Assembly (NCBI RefSeq): GCF_024168825.1
Contig: NZ_JALJWH010000003.1
Coordinates: 85,991 to 149,990 of the forward strand
Length of the DNA stretch: 64,000 nt
DNA from: Paenarthrobacter sp. A20
GTDB taxonomy: Bacteria > Actinomycetota > Actinomycetes > Actinomycetales > Micrococcaceae
Reading direction: 5' to 3'
In this document: piece by piece, positions 23,803 through 33,186 of the stretch
Layout of the letters: each line of letters opens with the position of its first letter
How positions within the stretch are numbered: the stretch's first letter is position 1
Notes under the pieces: model-generated
Databases searched by the model: none
What the model was told of the DNA's origin: nothing
The model's input: the letters and a program-made list of their open reading frames with translations, nothing else
Made by a program: the position numbers and the translations under genes

Positions 23803-26800
23803 CTAGGACTTGAACCAGGAAGCGGAGGTGGCAATCTCTGCCAGTGACTTCGTTTGTTCCGCAGCTTTGGCTCCCAATTTGTCGGCAGCCATTTGCACGA
23901 TATCTGCTGGCCAGCTGTGAGGCTCCTCCAGAATTGATTTCGCTGAACCGAGGGTTATTGCTGCGAATCTTGTGGGGTCCAGCCAGCCCTCCGCTCGAAG
24001 TGCATGCCGGGTTTCTCTGAACGTTTCCACGCGAAGCTTCTTAGCTGGCTCCGCAGCGGAAAGTACGACGATGACTTCGTTCGTTCCAGCCTCAAATACG
24101 TCGTGGAGTTTAGGTTCCAAATGACGGCGTATCCGAGTCCGCGTGGAATCGTTAGAGATGATCCATACAAGCCAGAGCATTCTCCCAGACAGGTCCACAG
24201 TCTGAAGCCGCAGCGCTTCTTGCAGATCACGGATGCGAAGCCGGTAGGAGGTTGAGTCTCTTTTCAGTGCCCGTTCCAAGCTTCGATACATCTTTTCGCT
24301 GAACTGTGCCACCACATCGTTCAGTATCTCGGCTATATCAACGATGACCTGGGGCTTGGCAATTTCGAGCACAGCGACTGTCGCGAGCATCAGTTCAGTT
24401 GGATCTGAGGTGGATGCGAAGTAGTGCTGCCACCAGTGAGCATCTGATTTATGTTCCCGGTAATTGCTCTCCGCCTGCAAAGCCACAAGCAGATGCTCGT
24501 TTTGTAGACGCGTTCTGACTGCGAGCAGGTCGAGTGTTGCTGGCGTCATCGAAAGGACCCGCCGAAGTATCCAACCGTATCCCCATGCATCGGCGATGCA
24601 GCCCAAATAAGGCGCCCAGTCGTCAGGGTGAATAGAACCTTCGGGCGGGAGTCTAAGCTCGGCAGTTAGCCGTTGAATGCTTTCTGTTGTCTGAGACTTC
24701 GCTGCATAGATGTCCCTCGGCGTTTGCGGCGTGCGCCTTTTGTAGGGCCCCGTAAGCATGTCTTCAGCCAGGGCTGCAAGGGCCTCAACCTCAGTCGTAA
24801 CCGCCCTGACTTTGACTGTTTCGGCGGCCCCTAGGTTAAGGCTATGAACTGCCGCTTCAACGATTTTCTCCTCGTTGCCGTCGTATATGCCTTCGACCAG
24901 GGTGTCCATCGCCCATCTTTGTGGATCACTATCCGCCTTCAGGAGTGCTGCAATGCGGGATCCTTGTTCTTCCGAAAGACCCTGAAGCGACTGAAGGTCA
25001 GCTGCCGATGAGAGCCACTGCGAGTCAGCCTGGTAGTTTTCCCACCACCATTGGCTCACCTGATCATCCGAGATTGCATGCGCACGCAGCATGGTTGCAA
25101 CGATGGCGCGCATCGTGGGGTCGATTTCCGTGCTGAGACGGGATTTGAGGTGAGCCACGGCCTGAGAACGTCCTGCTTGGTGTCCCAACACTAGCGGGCT
25201 TCCGGACGAATCCAAAAAGCCGTCGTGGGCGAGGGTGACGCCGGGGCCTTCGAGGATGAAATCAACAATTTCGCGGAGCTCGCCGCTGCCCAGGTCATCA
25301 CAGATTCGGTCGTTTAGAGTTGCTGCGGCCATCACTCGGACCAACGGATGCGGTGCGCTTAGCTTGCTGGCGGTATTGAAATTGCCCATTAGCCCGCGGA
25401 TTTCACCATGAGCGAGCAAACCCATGAGGAACCTACAAACATTCATCCAGTAAGGACGGACCAGAAGTGCGTTCAGCCCATCGTCGCGAGAGTTGCCGGT
25501 CCCTTTAGGGGTGAGATTCTGGAATAGGTGCACTGCTGCAAAGTATTCTCGCAAAGACTGCACTTCAAATTCGAAGGCATCGTTGCGTTCCACAAGGCAT
25601 AACACTCGGTCTGTAATAGCCGAGTAGATGTCCTCTGCCAGAGCTTGTTCTTCTTCATTACCGCTGAGATAGTTGCGCAGAAGATCGCGTAGATCTGCTC
25701 TTGTAATTGACCCGGAGCTTTTACCTTCTTCGGCTCTCGTCTGGAGATACCACCCCAAGTAGGCGTGTGTCTTTTCAAGAACCCGCCGTTGTTGGCGAAG
25801 CAGCGGTTCCTTCTCCTGGGTCTGCTCGCGGTCGAGAAAGGTCTTGAGATATTCGGTGTAAAGGTCTGTGCGTTGCTGTGGAAGGAGTTGTCGTCGATGG
25901 AGCAGGTGTAGGAGTATTGCCAGCTGCATTGGGTAGGCCGCGAGTTCATTGACGTGAGGAAGATGCTGACTGTCCATGAAGACTGTTTGCAACCTAGCTG
26001 CAGTGGCCGCATGAAGACCTGATACATCGCACCACCGATTGAAGTACTGCATACGGAGTCCGGGCGTCAGCCGCTGCAGGTGGAGTAGCGGGAACCTACC
26101 GGACGAGGTTAGCGTCTGCAGCGAGGATCCCGGGCGCGTAGCTACGAGGATTACAAGATCAGACGCGTCGGAATGCAAACGTCCATGCATTTGAACAATT
26201 TCATCAATGACTTTGAGCCGCGCAGGGACGCTTGCAACCTCATCGAGTCCGTCCAAAGCCAAGAGCACGGGTTCTGTGGCCAGAAGCGAAACCAGGTCAT
26301 CTGCGGTAAATTTATGCGCCCCGATGTGTTCGGAAATGTCCTCTATGAGGTATGTCTCAATACTGCGCCGGCCTCTAGGCGCATTTTCGCGTTTGTTTTT
26401 TCCCTTTTTCCCGGCGGCTCGTTGGACATTCTTGTCGGCCCACTGTGCGTACTTGCGTAAGTCGATTTTGATGGGAAATCTTATGGTCTCTGTCGTGGCG
26501 GGGGAGTCCGTCTGGTAGTCCGTCTTTCCAAGACGTCGCGCTCTGTGAAACTGACACACATACTGCAACAGTGTTGATTTTCCCTGGCCCGGTCCGCCAA
26601 CTAAGACGGCATTACCCGCCCAATCCGGATGAAGAAGTACTTGCGTAGCGCCAGCGATCGCGAGCCCAGTCGTCCGTTCCAGTTCGGCTGTGTCGCCTGG
26701 AGTAGTGAAGGAAATCTGCTGAACCAAATTTGCCAGCTCAGTGCCATCGCGGCGACAACCCACAGGCACATCGACAAACATGGAATCAACCGAAGGTCCC

Positions 26801-27219
26801 TCGAGGTTGACTTGGTGGAACTGGACTGAACCTTCCGCCACGTACCGGTCGCCTAAGTAGGCACGAAGAGGCGCTTCGATAGATGCACGCCTACTTTGGT
26901 TCTTCTCGTGCAGGTCTTTCATTCGCACGAGAAAGTCGACCGTATAACCGGAGCCGCCACCGGCGTCGATCATCGAATGGTGATTAGGACACAAAAGTAC
27001 GAGATTGTTGTAACCATTGACATCTTCATAGGTCGGATCGAATCGTGGCCCACCCGCACTTCGTGCGCGAATGTGTGCCTCTTGGCCAAGGACCTTTTGC
27101 GCTTGGCCACCAGTTTCTAAGTTCTCGTAGTCCACTGTCAGGGCTTGCAGACATCCGTTGAATGCGCATTGATTATGAGCGCGAGACCACAAGGTCTTGC
27201 TTGCGCTGCTCAATACCAA
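23803..27219 (-). CDS. HNH nuclease-NACHT NTPase, STAND-type (bacterial NLR-like) defence protein
   Basis: 1138 aa. Residues 1-110 are an HNH domain: C18/C23, EAHIRARSAGGPR with the catalytic His near 49, Asn near 72, and LLCPNHHSMID. Residues 200-400 are a NACHT-type NTPase: Walker A GGPGQGKST (208-216), Walker B ALLALDGLDEV-like stretch at 319-328 and a sensor ATRPGSS near 365. The remaining 700 residues are helical and form the likely sensor. Such STAND proteins detect phage proteins, oligomerise and fire the N-terminal effector, here DNA cleavage. A TTG start is chosen with GGGGAG upstream. The GC content is lower than in the backbone, suggesting acquired cargo. Confidence 0.85.
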   Translation of the reverse strand: MVLSSASKTLWSRAHNQCAFNGCLQALTVDYENLETGGQAQKVLGQEAHIRARSAGGPRFDPTYEDVNGYNNLVLLCPNHHSMIDAGGGSGYTVDFLVRMKDLHEKNQSRRASIEAPLRAYLGDRYVAEGSVQFHQVNLEGPSVDSMFVDVPVGCRRDGTELANLVQQISFTTPGDTAELERTTGLAIAGATQVLLHPDWAGNAVLVGGPGQGKSTLLQYVCQFHRARRLGKTDYQTDSPATTETIRFPIKIDLRKYAQWADKNVQRAAGKKGKNKRENAPRGRRSIETYLIEDISEHIGAHKFTADDLVSLLATEPVLLALDGLDEVASVPARLKVIDEIVQMHGRLHSDASDLVILVATRPGSSLQTLTSSGRFPLLHLQRLTPGLRMQYFNRWCDVSGLHAATAARLQTVFMDSQHLPHVNELAAYPMQLAILLHLLHRRQLLPQQRTDLYTEYLKTFLDREQTQEKEPLLRQQRRVLEKTHAYLGWYLQTRAEEGKSSGSITRADLRDLLRNYLSGNEEEQALAEDIYSAITDRVLCLVERNDAFEFEVQSLREYFAAVHLFQNLTPKGTGNSRDDGLNALLVRPYWMNVCRFLMGLLAHGEIRGLMGNFNTASKLSAPHPLVRVMAAATLNDRICDDLGSGELREIVDFILEGPGVTLAHDGFLDSSGSPLVLGHQAGRSQAVAHLKSRLSTEIDPTMRAIVATMLRAHAISDDQVSQWWWENYQADSQWLSSAADLQSLQGLSEEQGSRIAALLKADSDPQRWAMDTLVEGIYDGNEEKIVEAAVHSLNLGAAETVKVRAVTTEVEALAALAEDMLTGPYKRRTPQTPRDIYAAKSQTTESIQRLTAELRLPPEGSIHPDDWAPYLGCIADAWGYGWILRRVLSMTPATLDLLAVRTRLQNEHLLVALQAESNYREHKSDAHWWQHYFASTSDPTELMLATVAVLEIAKPQVIVDIAEILNDVVAQFSEKMYRSLERALKRDSTSYRLRIRDLQEALRLQTVDLSGRMLWLVWIISNDSTRTRIRRHLEPKLHDVFEAGTNEVIVVLSAAEPAKKLRVETFRETRHALRAEGWLDPTRFAAITLGSAKSILEEPHSWPADIVQMAADKLGAKAAEQTKSLAEIATSASWFKS

Positions 27220-27539
27220 CTTCTCTCCCCTTGGTTGACTTCACATAATTGTCCCAGACAAACGGATAGGTCACGGGAACGCAAGGCGTGGGACGACACA
27301 CGAGCAGCGCGCGCAAGTGTTTTGTTACTCGTTCGACCGTCCGTTTTCGGGGCCGATGTCCCGGCCTTATGGACTCCAGCCAGCCAAAGGCTCGGATATC
27401 GCGCGCCGAGAACGAACGAACGAACGTAAAGGAGGCGACACAAGCGCTAGCGGATCTGCAGCCATAAATCAACCGATTTTAGTGGCGTCCCTGCGGATTG
27501 AATGTGGGCGTATTCCTCGTTTTGAAGAGGGCCGTTCAG
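27220..27539. other. Intergenic region upstream of the HNH-NACHT gene
   Basis: About 320 bp without a convincing gene. It should hold the NACHT promoter. The direct repeat GAACGAACGAACG near 27411-27423 is the only obvious repeat; no operator was recognised. Confidence 0.4.
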
Positions 27540-28034
27540 TTACTTCGGTGGCCATGGCCCGTCGAGGAGCTTCTTTGCTTCGTCGATGATCAGCTGACCG
27601 ATTTGGTTTCGGTCAATGGTCCAAGATGGTGTCCAATCGTCCCACTCGCTCACTTGGCCGATGAGTGGTCTGAGTGATTCGGGATATCCGAGTTCGTCCC
27701 ACCCCTCCCACCAGATGAGGCGACCCGCATACTCGGGCTTCAGTGCCCCGTCTACCAGCGCCTGGCAGAGCCATCTGACCAAGTTCCAGCGTTCGGGCGT
27801 CGTCTTCGCTGGCGTCGGCGGCGCGATGTTCAACTCGTTTACGACCGCGTTGAACAGATCGTGTGCCTCGCCTTCCTCCCGTCGTGAAAGACCTGCTAGA
27901 AGCGGAAGAGATGGGGAATCTACGCCATCCAATAATGCGCTGAGAGCTGTTGCAATCAACACGTCGGCGCCCACAATGTCCTCGTAAAGGGCTTCCCGGA
28001 TGGCAAGCACGCGGAGATCGTTTGTATGCGTCAT
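27540..28034 (-). CDS. Hypothetical protein beside the defence gene
   Basis: 164 aa (MTHTNDLRVLAIREALYEDI...), acidic, mainly helical, with a Trp-rich middle (WWEGWDELGYP). No domain recognised. Same strand as the HNH-NACHT gene but 320 bp upstream, so a shared operon is doubtful. A role in the defence island is guilt by association only. Confidence 0.55.
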   Translation of the reverse strand: MTHTNDLRVLAIREALYEDIVGADVLIATALSALLDGVDSPSLPLLAGLSRREEGEAHDLFNAVVNELNIAPPTPAKTTPERWNLVRWLCQALVDGALKPEYAGRLIWWEGWDELGYPESLRPLIGQVSEWDDWTPSWTIDRNQIGQLIIDEAKKLLDGPWPPK

Positions 28035-28123
28035 AGGACGAGTGTCGCAGAGTGAGCGACTACGTCGATATATGAGTGCTGTTCAGAGATACCCAACCCA
28101 CACAGGCGGCGGATAGCAAACGG

Positions 28124-28354
28124 CTAAATCCTCAGCAGGGGCAGCGGCACGACGTTGTATTCCTTTGCCTTGCTGTTCGTTACAAAGGTGCGGCATCGGG
28201 ACTGGGCTTCTTCTTCGGAATTGAACCGTAGTGCCTGGTTTTCTCTGGGCGTCCATTCGTCGCCGGGCCGGCCGGGATGCAGGTAGTAGTGGAGCTTTTG
28301 TCCCGTATCCAGGCGCACCACTATGCCCCATGCAGCGGGTTTACGCTTACCCAT
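28124..28354 (-). CDS. Small protein of the recombinase module
   Basis: 76 aa, basic (MGKRKPAAWGIVVRLD...). Its start overlaps the end of the zinc-finger recombinase gene by 8 nt, so it is co-translated with it and probably belongs to the mobile module. No family recognised. Confidence 0.5.
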   Translation of the reverse strand: MGKRKPAAWGIVVRLDTGQKLHYYLHPGRPGDEWTPRENQALRFNSEEEAQSRCRTFVTNSKAKEYNVVPLPLLRI

Positions 28355-29909
28355 TCCGGTCCTTTCGCGGGTTGTCTTTCAGCTTTTCTGGAGTGTGGTT
28401 CGTTCGCCGGTTGACGTAGCGGGTCCATGCGTCGCCGGCGTTGTCGGCGTGGATGAAGGCTACTGGGTGGCTGTAGCCGAGTGCGTCGGCAACCAAAGGT
28501 GGTGGTGTGATGGTGAGGAGTTCATCGAGGGCGGTGTTTCGTCCGCCGCGGAGGTCAATGCCGAGGCTCCGTAGCCTGTCCATGATGGTGTTGGGGTGTA
28601 GGTGTTGTCCTGCACGGGTTCCTGGGAAGAGCCATGGGCTTTGGGCGTTTGATCCGGTTTTTAGATTGGGTCGGCTGGCCAGATGCTGTCGGATCAGGTC
28701 GGCAACGGGTGTTGGGACGGGCACTGGGTGGAGGCCCAGGGTGATTCGCATGTTGCCGGTGGTTTTGTTGGTCTCTATGGCGTCGGTCCGGAGTCTGGCG
28801 ACTCTCACGAGCGGCTGGGCGTAGAGAAGGAGCAGGGCGCCGGCGACTCGGTAGGGCAGTGATTCACTGGTGCCGGTGAGGAGTTCCCGCAGCCAGGCCA
28901 GGCGCTGGTCTTGGGGGATTGTTGGTCGTGTTTTCGGGGTGTAGTGGCTCATTTCGGCGCGGTGGTTTGTGCCTGTGTTCTTGATGAAGATGATGAACGT
29001 GCGGATCTGCTTTCTTGTCGTGGGTCCGTCGGCGAGCCAGGCTTCGATGTCTTGCTGAGTGCACGTCGCTGCTGTTCGTTGATGAGTTTCCCAAAGCCAG
29101 AGAAGAAATTTGATGGTTTCGGTGATCTCTTGTTTGGCCGAGTGCACCGGGCCGCGGGCGTTCTTTTCCGGTGTTGTGGTGGTCCGGATGCGTCGGAGGT
29201 GGTGCCAGTTTGCGAAGTGCTCTACTGGTTTAGCGACCTGCTCGGGCAAGGGGGTGAATTTGGCTTTGATCCAGGCTTCGAACCGGGCTATGTAGGGGTC
29301 CTGGTAGGGGAGCAGTTCGTGGTGGACAAGTAAAGCACGTAGGTGGTTTGCTGCTCGTTCGGCCGTTTGGGCGTAGCTGTCGAGGCCTTCGTGGGTCAGG
29401 GGTGTTGTCCCGTTTGCGAGGGATGTCAGGAGGGCTTGGACTGTGGCGGAGCGTTTCCAGGTGATGATGCTTTCGGGGCGCTCGGCTTGGCTGAGGACCT
29501 CGATGAGTCGGGCTGTTGTTTCGGGATCAGCGGGGTTCGTGGTGAGCAGTTGGGTGAGGTCGTCGTGGAGGGCGCAGCGGGCGCAGATGCCCTTTCGGTA
29601 GAACTCGCCTTCGTGGTGGCAGCGGGTGCAGTGGAAGTCGTGGGTGATTCCGGCGCAGGGTGCGCATCGTGGTCCGCCGCTGGTTTCGGGCGGGCCCGGC
29701 AGGAGCCGGTGTTGGCCGCAGTCGGGGCAGGTGCCGTGGGTGCGTGTTGCTGTGGTGAAGCAGGGGCCGCAGATTTTCCCTTCGGGCCAGGTGGCGCGTG
29801 TTCGTCCGGCGCTGCGGCTGCAACGGGCGCAGGTGGCGGTGCCGGTGGTTCGTGGCCTGCCGCGGGTGGTGTTGCGGGCAGTCAGGCCCGTGGGTTGGTC
29901 AGTTGTCAT
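28347..29909 (-). CDS. Zinc-finger tyrosine-recombinase-like protein
   Basis: 520 aa. Residues 25-120 hold five CxxC pairs (CARC, CGPC, CPDC, CAPC, CTRC, CARC) forming zinc ribbons. The C-terminal 250 residues follow the tyrosine recombinase fold (LLLLYAQPLVRVARLRTDAI; LVADALGYSHPVAFIHADNAG), but the usual R-H-R-H-Y set is incomplete, so it may be an accessory recombinase. In actinobacteria such genes lie in a row with an XRE regulator and a second recombinase, as here. Overlaps: 11 nt with the XRE gene, 8 nt with the small gene. Confidence 0.75.
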   Translation of the reverse strand: MTTDQPTGLTARNTTRGRPRTTGTATCARCSRSAGRTRATWPEGKICGPCFTTATRTHGTCPDCGQHRLLPGPPETSGGPRCAPCAGITHDFHCTRCHHEGEFYRKGICARCALHDDLTQLLTTNPADPETTARLIEVLSQAERPESIITWKRSATVQALLTSLANGTTPLTHEGLDSYAQTAERAANHLRALLVHHELLPYQDPYIARFEAWIKAKFTPLPEQVAKPVEHFANWHHLRRIRTTTTPEKNARGPVHSAKQEITETIKFLLWLWETHQRTAATCTQQDIEAWLADGPTTRKQIRTFIIFIKNTGTNHRAEMSHYTPKTRPTIPQDQRLAWLRELLTGTSESLPYRVAGALLLLYAQPLVRVARLRTDAIETNKTTGNMRITLGLHPVPVPTPVADLIRQHLASRPNLKTGSNAQSPWLFPGTRAGQHLHPNTIMDRLRSLGIDLRGGRNTALDELLTITPPPLVADALGYSHPVAFIHADNAGDAWTRYVNRRTNHTPEKLKDNPRKDRNG

Positions 29910-30237
29910 CGTCGATGATGCGGGCCCGGCGTGGGCGGACGGTGCGGTTCAGGTCGACGACGTTGGGGTAGGTGGTGTCGGTTTTGCGGGCGCGGATGTC
30001 TGCGGCTGTGACGGTGATGAGGTCCTCGGGTCCGCAGGAGAAGATGTCGCAGATCGCTGCGATGACCTGCAGTGCGACGCGTTCGGGTTTCTGGTTGACC
30101 AGGCGATAGACCTGGGGCCGTGACAAGGTGATGCCGCGTTCGGCGAGCAGGGGGATGAGGTCGGTGGTGTTGTGCAGTCCGCGGGCTGCCATGAGCTCGG
30201 CGAGCCGCCATTTGTATTCGACTTCCCGTTTCACCAT
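29899..30237 (-). CDS. XRE-family helix-turn-helix regulator of the recombinase module
   Basis: 112 aa. The Cro/CI-type HTH spans about residues 10-70 (RLAELMAARGLHNTTDLIPLL, TLSRPQVYRLVNQKPERV). The tail is basic. It overlaps the recombinases on both sides, so it is an integral part of the module and likely sets its expression or acts as excisionase-like factor. Confidence 0.8.
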   Translation of the reverse strand: MVKREVEYKWRLAELMAARGLHNTTDLIPLLAERGITLSRPQVYRLVNQKPERVALQVIAAICDIFSCGPEDLITVTAADIRARKTDTTYPNVVDLNRTVRPRRARIIDDDN

Positions 30238-31099
30238 TGGCCTCGCATCTGTATGCCGAGGACGTCGTTCATGGTGCCGTCCAGGGCTGCCCGAAGGGCG
30301 GTGTTGCGGAAGTCGTCGCTGACGAATTGGTAGATCCCGGTGGTGGAGGCGTGTTCGTGGCCCATTTGATATTGCACGAATCTAGAATCCCATCCGTCCT
30401 CGAGCAGGTGCGTCGCATAGGAGCGTCGGAGCGAGTGAAGGTCCAGCCCGTCCATCGGCATCCCCAGTTCTTTTAGATAACGCCGCAGCCGGCGCAGCAG
30501 GGTCGATTCGCAGATCACTCCGCCTCGCTCACTGGGAAACAGGTCGAGTGTTTCGAGGGTTCCGCGGCCGTTGGCTAGCCAGTCTTCGATGACGCCGGAG
30601 GTCCAGTCGAACACGGTCAGGACGCTGCGGGGTTTGAAGGTGGAGCCTTTGAGGGACTTGCCGAAACGGACTTTGCAGATTCCTGTTTTCCCGAACCTTC
30701 GTGCTTGCGGGTTGGTGGAGAAATCTACCGTTTGCAGGTGCCGAAACGTTCCTCGCAGACCCGGTCCCAGCCGTAGTCGGGGTTGGATACGTATGAGCAG
30801 AACCGGCGAAGGGAGGATTGGTAGCCCCGTATGGTGGACTGCTTCAACTGGTGGATCGAGCGCAGGTCACCGAAATACTCCTCGACATGCTTCGGCGCCC
30901 AGTTCCATGGGAACTCGTTCACATGGTTCACGAACCTCTTGACGCAGGCGATGCCCTTATCGATCGTGTCGAACTGCAGGTTCCTGGTGAGCTGCTGGTT
31001 GCGCCAGCCGGTGAACATGTCCTCGAGCGTCTGTTCCTCGGGATGCAAAAGGTGAACAGCGCTTAGCTGCAGCACACGCCCGGAACCATCGACAGCCAT
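30231..31099 (-). pseudogene. Tyrosine recombinase (XerC/D-like) with internal deletion
   Basis: The N-terminal SAM-like domain is intact from 31099 (MAVDGSGRVLQ...) to a stop near 30725 after EERFGTCKR. A different frame then supplies VDFSTNPQARRFG, CKVRFGKSLKGS and the C-terminus with the catalytic HSLRRSYATHLLE, GHEHASTTGIY. Family members carry about 80-100 residues between these points, including the first catalytic Arg; here they are missing and the frame is shifted. The module has probably lost its main recombinase. Confidence 0.75.
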
Positions 31100-31139
31100 T
31101 ATTCGCCCTCAAAATCACCCGATAATCATGTCCAAAACT

Positions 31140-31154
31140 TGAATCAATGATTCA
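31140..31154. promoter_or_regulatory. 15-bp palindrome upstream of the recombinase module
   Basis: TGAATCA-A-TGATTCA is perfect with one central base. It lies 41 bp before the recombinase start, where an operator for the XRE regulator or a recombination core site would be expected. Confidence 0.4.
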
Positions 31155-31530
31155 TCAAATGCATCATAAAGGCAAAACCGCAGGTCAGAGGCGCTTCTTC
31201 GGCTGTCATCGATGCACAAAGCATCTCGCCCCGTCGCCAGCGGAATCTCCGCTGAGGCCCAACTGGCCGCCCTAAATCCGCGGAATACCAAGGCTATTCA
31301 GCCGAGCGAGGCGGATCAGGGGATGGGGCGGGTTGATTCATCTGATGAGATACGTAGATTACAGCTTGTCATAATCTCCGTTATCGGCGTTTGAAGTACG
31401 GGAGTGGAAGTAGCTGCGAGAGCTTCCGTCCCATGACGAATTCGGCGTTTGCGTAGGTCAGTCGGGCTTTGCGGGAGCTGCCTGTCCTTGGCGTCAAACG
31501 ACCGTATTTCCACGCATCATGACGTTGAAG

Positions 31531-31558
31531 ACTGAAGACTGAAGACTGAAGACTGAAG
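31531..31558. repeat. Four tandem copies of a 7-bp unit
   Basis: ACTGAAG is repeated four times without change, preceded by a half-matching copy. It sits 25 bp before an ADP-ribosylglycohydrolase fragment. The interval 31155-31530 contains no gene I can support. Confidence 0.75.
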
Positions 31559-31582
31559 AATTGAGCAGTGGGGTCCTCGTAG

Positions 31583-31801
31583 ATGCGAGAGATCGTGCGC
31601 GGGGCCCTTGTCGCTCTCGGCGTCGGCGATGCTCTCGGAATGCCGACGCAGTACTTTCCTCACGAACTCAGTGCGGGGCGGTACGGGGTGCTTGATGACT
31701 TCTTCCCCGGCCCAGAGGACAACGAACTCAAGGGCGCAGCCGCAATCAGTTACGAGCCCGCGGGCGCGCCGGTCACCGGCATCGACATCAGCCAGGCGTA
31801 A
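31583..31801 (+). pseudogene. ADP-ribosylglycohydrolase N-terminal fragment
   Basis: 72 codons. The first 50 residues (MREIVRGALVALGVGDALGM, PTQYFPHE) are the start of the DraG/ARH family, including the GDALG motif that binds the metal centre. From about residue 53 the sequence no longer fits and stops, while intact enzymes have about 300 residues. Truncated remnant. Confidence 0.65.
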
Positions 31802-31848
31802 CGCCTCCCGAGCCTGGCGGCCGGAAAACTGAAGCGTTGTCGCCGGGG

Positions 31849-32697
31849 TTAGCGCAACACGGGTTCGGCCAGAGGCGCGCGCTGCGATCGTCCCCGAACG
31901 AGAATCAGGGCGACTACGGCGATGATCATGTAGACGATGTTGGCGGGACCAGCCATCAGCGCGAACGGGCTCTGCGGACCCGAGGCGGCCTGGTCGATGC
32001 CACCCGTGGAAAGGAAGAGCGTGGGGTCGTAGAGAGCGTGCAGGATCACCGGCCAGATCAGGTTTCCGGTGACCCGGAGGGTCAGATACATACAAATCCC
32101 GAACCCGAACGTGAAGACAACCGTCAGCAGGACTGTGAGGATGGGCAGGCCGGAGATGGCGTTGGCGGAGTGCAGGAGTGCGAACACGAGTGAAGAGAGC
32201 ACCATGACCACCCACTCGGACTTTCCGGAGTCGCGCAACATCTTGACCACGATGCCGCGGGTCAGGATTTCCTCGGCAAAGCCGATCAGCAGGCCCGTGA
32301 GCAGGGTGAGGAGCGCTACCGAGGCTTGGTAGCTGCCGTAGTTGATGCCGAGGAAGCGAAGCACGATGGCGGCGACCAGGAAGAACGGCGCTGCCCACAT
32401 CCACCAGCTGCCCTTGACCGGCTGAGGTGCGAACAGCGGCTTGAACCAGCCAACGGAGTAGACGAAGGCTGCCAGGACGGCGCTCCCGATGATCAGCGGG
32501 AGCATCAGGCTGAAAAAGACGCTCTGGGGCGTTCGGAGGATGTCCTCGGCCACGATCTGATCCCCCGCGGCTGCCCCAACCAGCAGGCTTCCACCCAGGT
32601 AGAACGCCATGTAGAGGACGGTCAGAAGAACGGCCCGCCACCAACCGCCGCTGTCCCAGATTGCTTTCCAACCTGACGAATGGACGGCATGGTCCAT
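31849..32697 (-). CDS. CPBP-family intramembrane metalloprotease
   Basis: 282 aa with about eight membrane segments. The catalytic motifs of the CAAX-protease/bacteriocin-processing family are present: EEILTRG near residue 140, FALLHSAN near 170 and HALYDP near 225. Members cleave membrane-bound substrates; some process bacteriocins or give immunity. It stands alone between decayed genes, so no substrate is suggested. Confidence 0.85.
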   Translation of the reverse strand: MDHAVHSSGWKAIWDSGGWWRAVLLTVLYMAFYLGGSLLVGAAAGDQIVAEDILRTPQSVFFSLMLPLIIGSAVLAAFVYSVGWFKPLFAPQPVKGSWWMWAAPFFLVAAIVLRFLGINYGSYQASVALLTLLTGLLIGFAEEILTRGIVVKMLRDSGKSEWVVMVLSSLVFALLHSANAISGLPILTVLLTVVFTFGFGICMYLTLRVTGNLIWPVILHALYDPTLFLSTGGIDQAASGPQSPFALMAGPANIVYMIIAVVALILVRGRSQRAPLAEPVLR

Positions 32698-32711
32698 GTG
32701 GAGCCCCCTTT

Positions 32712-33094
32712 TTATCGTGTGGAGACGGCGCGTCCCCTCTCAAAACCTACTGCATTCAGATCTCGGGTTGATCGCCATGCGTGCCGGTAGTAATCGGCGT
32801 GTGCCAACGCAGCGGCAGCGGCTTCGTCGATGACCACCGTGGCCCGCGAGTGCTGTTGAATGACCAGGCCCGTCGCAGCGGATGAGATCCGATGTTCACG
32901 GTGTCGCCCACCAACAGCGAGCTCATCACGGAAATTGCATGACGGGTCCGAGTTCGGTGATCAGCGGTGCGGAGGTGTTGACCTGCCGGGCCGCCTGGAC
33001 TGCGCCGGAAGACATTGCTGACAGTGCCCCGGTAAGTCCGCTGATGCGCCACGGTCTGCAGCAATTGACGACGATTGATGGCAAAAGTGGACAT
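32712..33094 (-). pseudogene. Decayed hypothetical gene spread over three frames
   Basis: A well-placed start (GGAG 7 nt before ATG at 33094) opens MSTFAINRRQLLQTVAHQRT. The protein-like sequence then moves to a second frame (ARQVNTSAPLITELGPVMQF) and a third (TGLVIQQHSRATVVIDEA, DYYRHAWRSTRD) ending at 32712. Each part has good composition in its own frame, so two frameshifts are inferred. Family unknown. Confidence 0.45.
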
Positions 33095-33186
33095 GGAAGA
33101 TCTCCAGATCGGAAGCGTAGGGGGCGATTTCAGGAGCCTGGGCCCACACGGATCTCGTCCCATAAATCACTTGCGTTGCAACGACC

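Noticed and set aside
31531..31558. Tandem heptamers as a CRISPR array
   Set aside because: Units are 7 bp with no spacers; no cas genes are in the window.
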